From: JAYWIG01 sp043789035
GTDB lineage: Bacteria; Pseudomonadota; Gammaproteobacteria; Burkholderiales; Burkholderiaceae_E
Direction of reading: 5' to 3'
DNA length: 6,184 bases
NCBI GenBank assembly: GCA_043789035.1
Contig: JAYWIG010000339.1
Coordinates: forward strand, 1-6,184
Shown piece after piece: positions 5,989 to 6,184 of the stretch (its first letter is position 1; each line of letters starts with the position of its first letter). Both the position numbers and the translations under genes were made by a program. Under the pieces are notes generated by a model, which saw only the letters and a list, made by a program, of their open reading frames with translations, did not search any database and was not told the DNA's origin.

Positions 5989-6184
5989 ATGCCAACTTCT
6001 TTCCGTCGGGACTATACCTCGCCCCCCGCTATTGTCGATCAAATCTCATTGGAGTTTGTGCTTAATGCGCAACACACTAGAGTGATTGCTACCAGCAAAG
6101 TACGTCGCCAGCCCAGTATTGGTACGGGCCAAGCATCAGAGCTCCGTTTGTCAGGTGACGGCCAGCGGCTGATTCGATGCGTGG
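5989..6184 (+). CDS. pepN: Aminopeptidase N (M1 family), N-terminal fragment
   Basis: Sixty-five complete codons run from an ATG at 5989 to the right edge with no stop. The product begins MPTSFRRDYTSPPAIVDQIS and continues with LEFVLNAQHTRVIA, SKVRRQP and LRLSGDGQRL. This is the recognisable opening of bacterial PepN: the (Y/F)R(K/R)DY-x-PP motif, then beta strands of the N-terminal saddle domain with the usual T-R-V and R-R-x-P spacing. PepN is a cytosolic zinc metallo-aminopeptidase of about 870 residues that removes N-terminal amino acids from peptides. The catalytic HExxH zinc site lies far downstream, outside the window. There is no clear Shine-Dalgarno before the ATG. The gene diverges from the polysaccharide operon across 30 bases and is probably unrelated to it in function; it marks the operon boundary. 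Confidence 0.87.
   Translation, partial: MPTSFRRDYTSPPAIVDQISLEFVLNAQHTRVIATSKVRRQPSIGTGQASELRLSGDGQRLIRCV
6011..6038 (-). promoter_or_regulatory. Candidate sigma-70 promoter of the polysaccharide operon, inside pepN
   Basis: Read on the minus strand, TCGACA (6038-6033, five of six matches to TTGACA) is followed by a 16-base spacer and TATAGT (6016-6011, five of six matches to TATAAT). Initiation would fall near 6004 and give a leader of about 45 bases before the TTG start. The site lies within codons 8-17 of pepN, which is expected because the two start codons are only 30 bases apart. The GC-rich spacer includes a run of six G. This rests on consensus match by eye only. Confidence 0.4.

Noticed and set aside
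1..6184. Rho-independent terminators, tRNA, CRISPR repeats, insertion sequences or long direct repeats
   Set aside because: None were seen by eye on either strand. The gaps between genes are at most 30 bases and hold no hairpin followed by a T run.

Overview
The window looks like part of a gammaproteobacterial chromosome with medium GC. It has a periplasmic and outer-membrane secretion layout, an aminopeptidase N start of gammaproteobacterial type, and a full-length homologue of the enterobacterial cellulose regulator BcsE. No mobile element, RNA gene or CRISPR array is visible, and almost every base is coding. The species cannot be named from this sequence.

Bases 1-5958 on the minus strand form one tightly packed operon of at least six genes. 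In transcription order they are: a small lipoprotein with a calcium-loop-like motif (5605-5958); a BcsE-type GIL-domain protein (4013-5605); an exported protein with about three TPR units and a C-terminal outer-membrane beta-barrel (2697-4016); a membrane-embedded processive family 2 glycosyltransferase resembling PgaC or hyaluronan synthase (1299-2684); an 87-residue single-span membrane protein (1035-1298); and a periplasmic polysaccharide deacetylase cut off by the left edge (1-1024). Junctions are a 1-base overlap, a 4-base ATGA overlap, a 12-base gap, a 0-base gap and a 10-base gap, so co-transcription and translational coupling are very likely. At 5989-6184, on the plus strand and only 30 bases away, the start of pepN (aminopeptidase N) diverges from the operon. 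A good sigma-70-like promoter for the operon lies inside the pepN coding sequence.

The inferred job of the operon is synthesis, export and deacetylation of an extracellular polysaccharide. The glycosyltransferase would polymerise sugar and pass it through the inner membrane, the deacetylase would trim N-acetyl groups in the periplasm, and the TPR/beta-barrel protein would take the chain across the outer membrane. The BcsE-like protein would supply regulation, possibly by c-di-GMP. The unusual point is the combination: BcsE is known as a cellulose accessory factor, but here it sits among genes resembling a poly-N-acetylglucosamine (Pga) machine, with no cellulose synthase gene in view. The small single-span protein could be the counterpart of BcsF, which tethers BcsE to the membrane, or of PgaD, the synthase partner. 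This hybrid is the best candidate for an undescribed system in the window.
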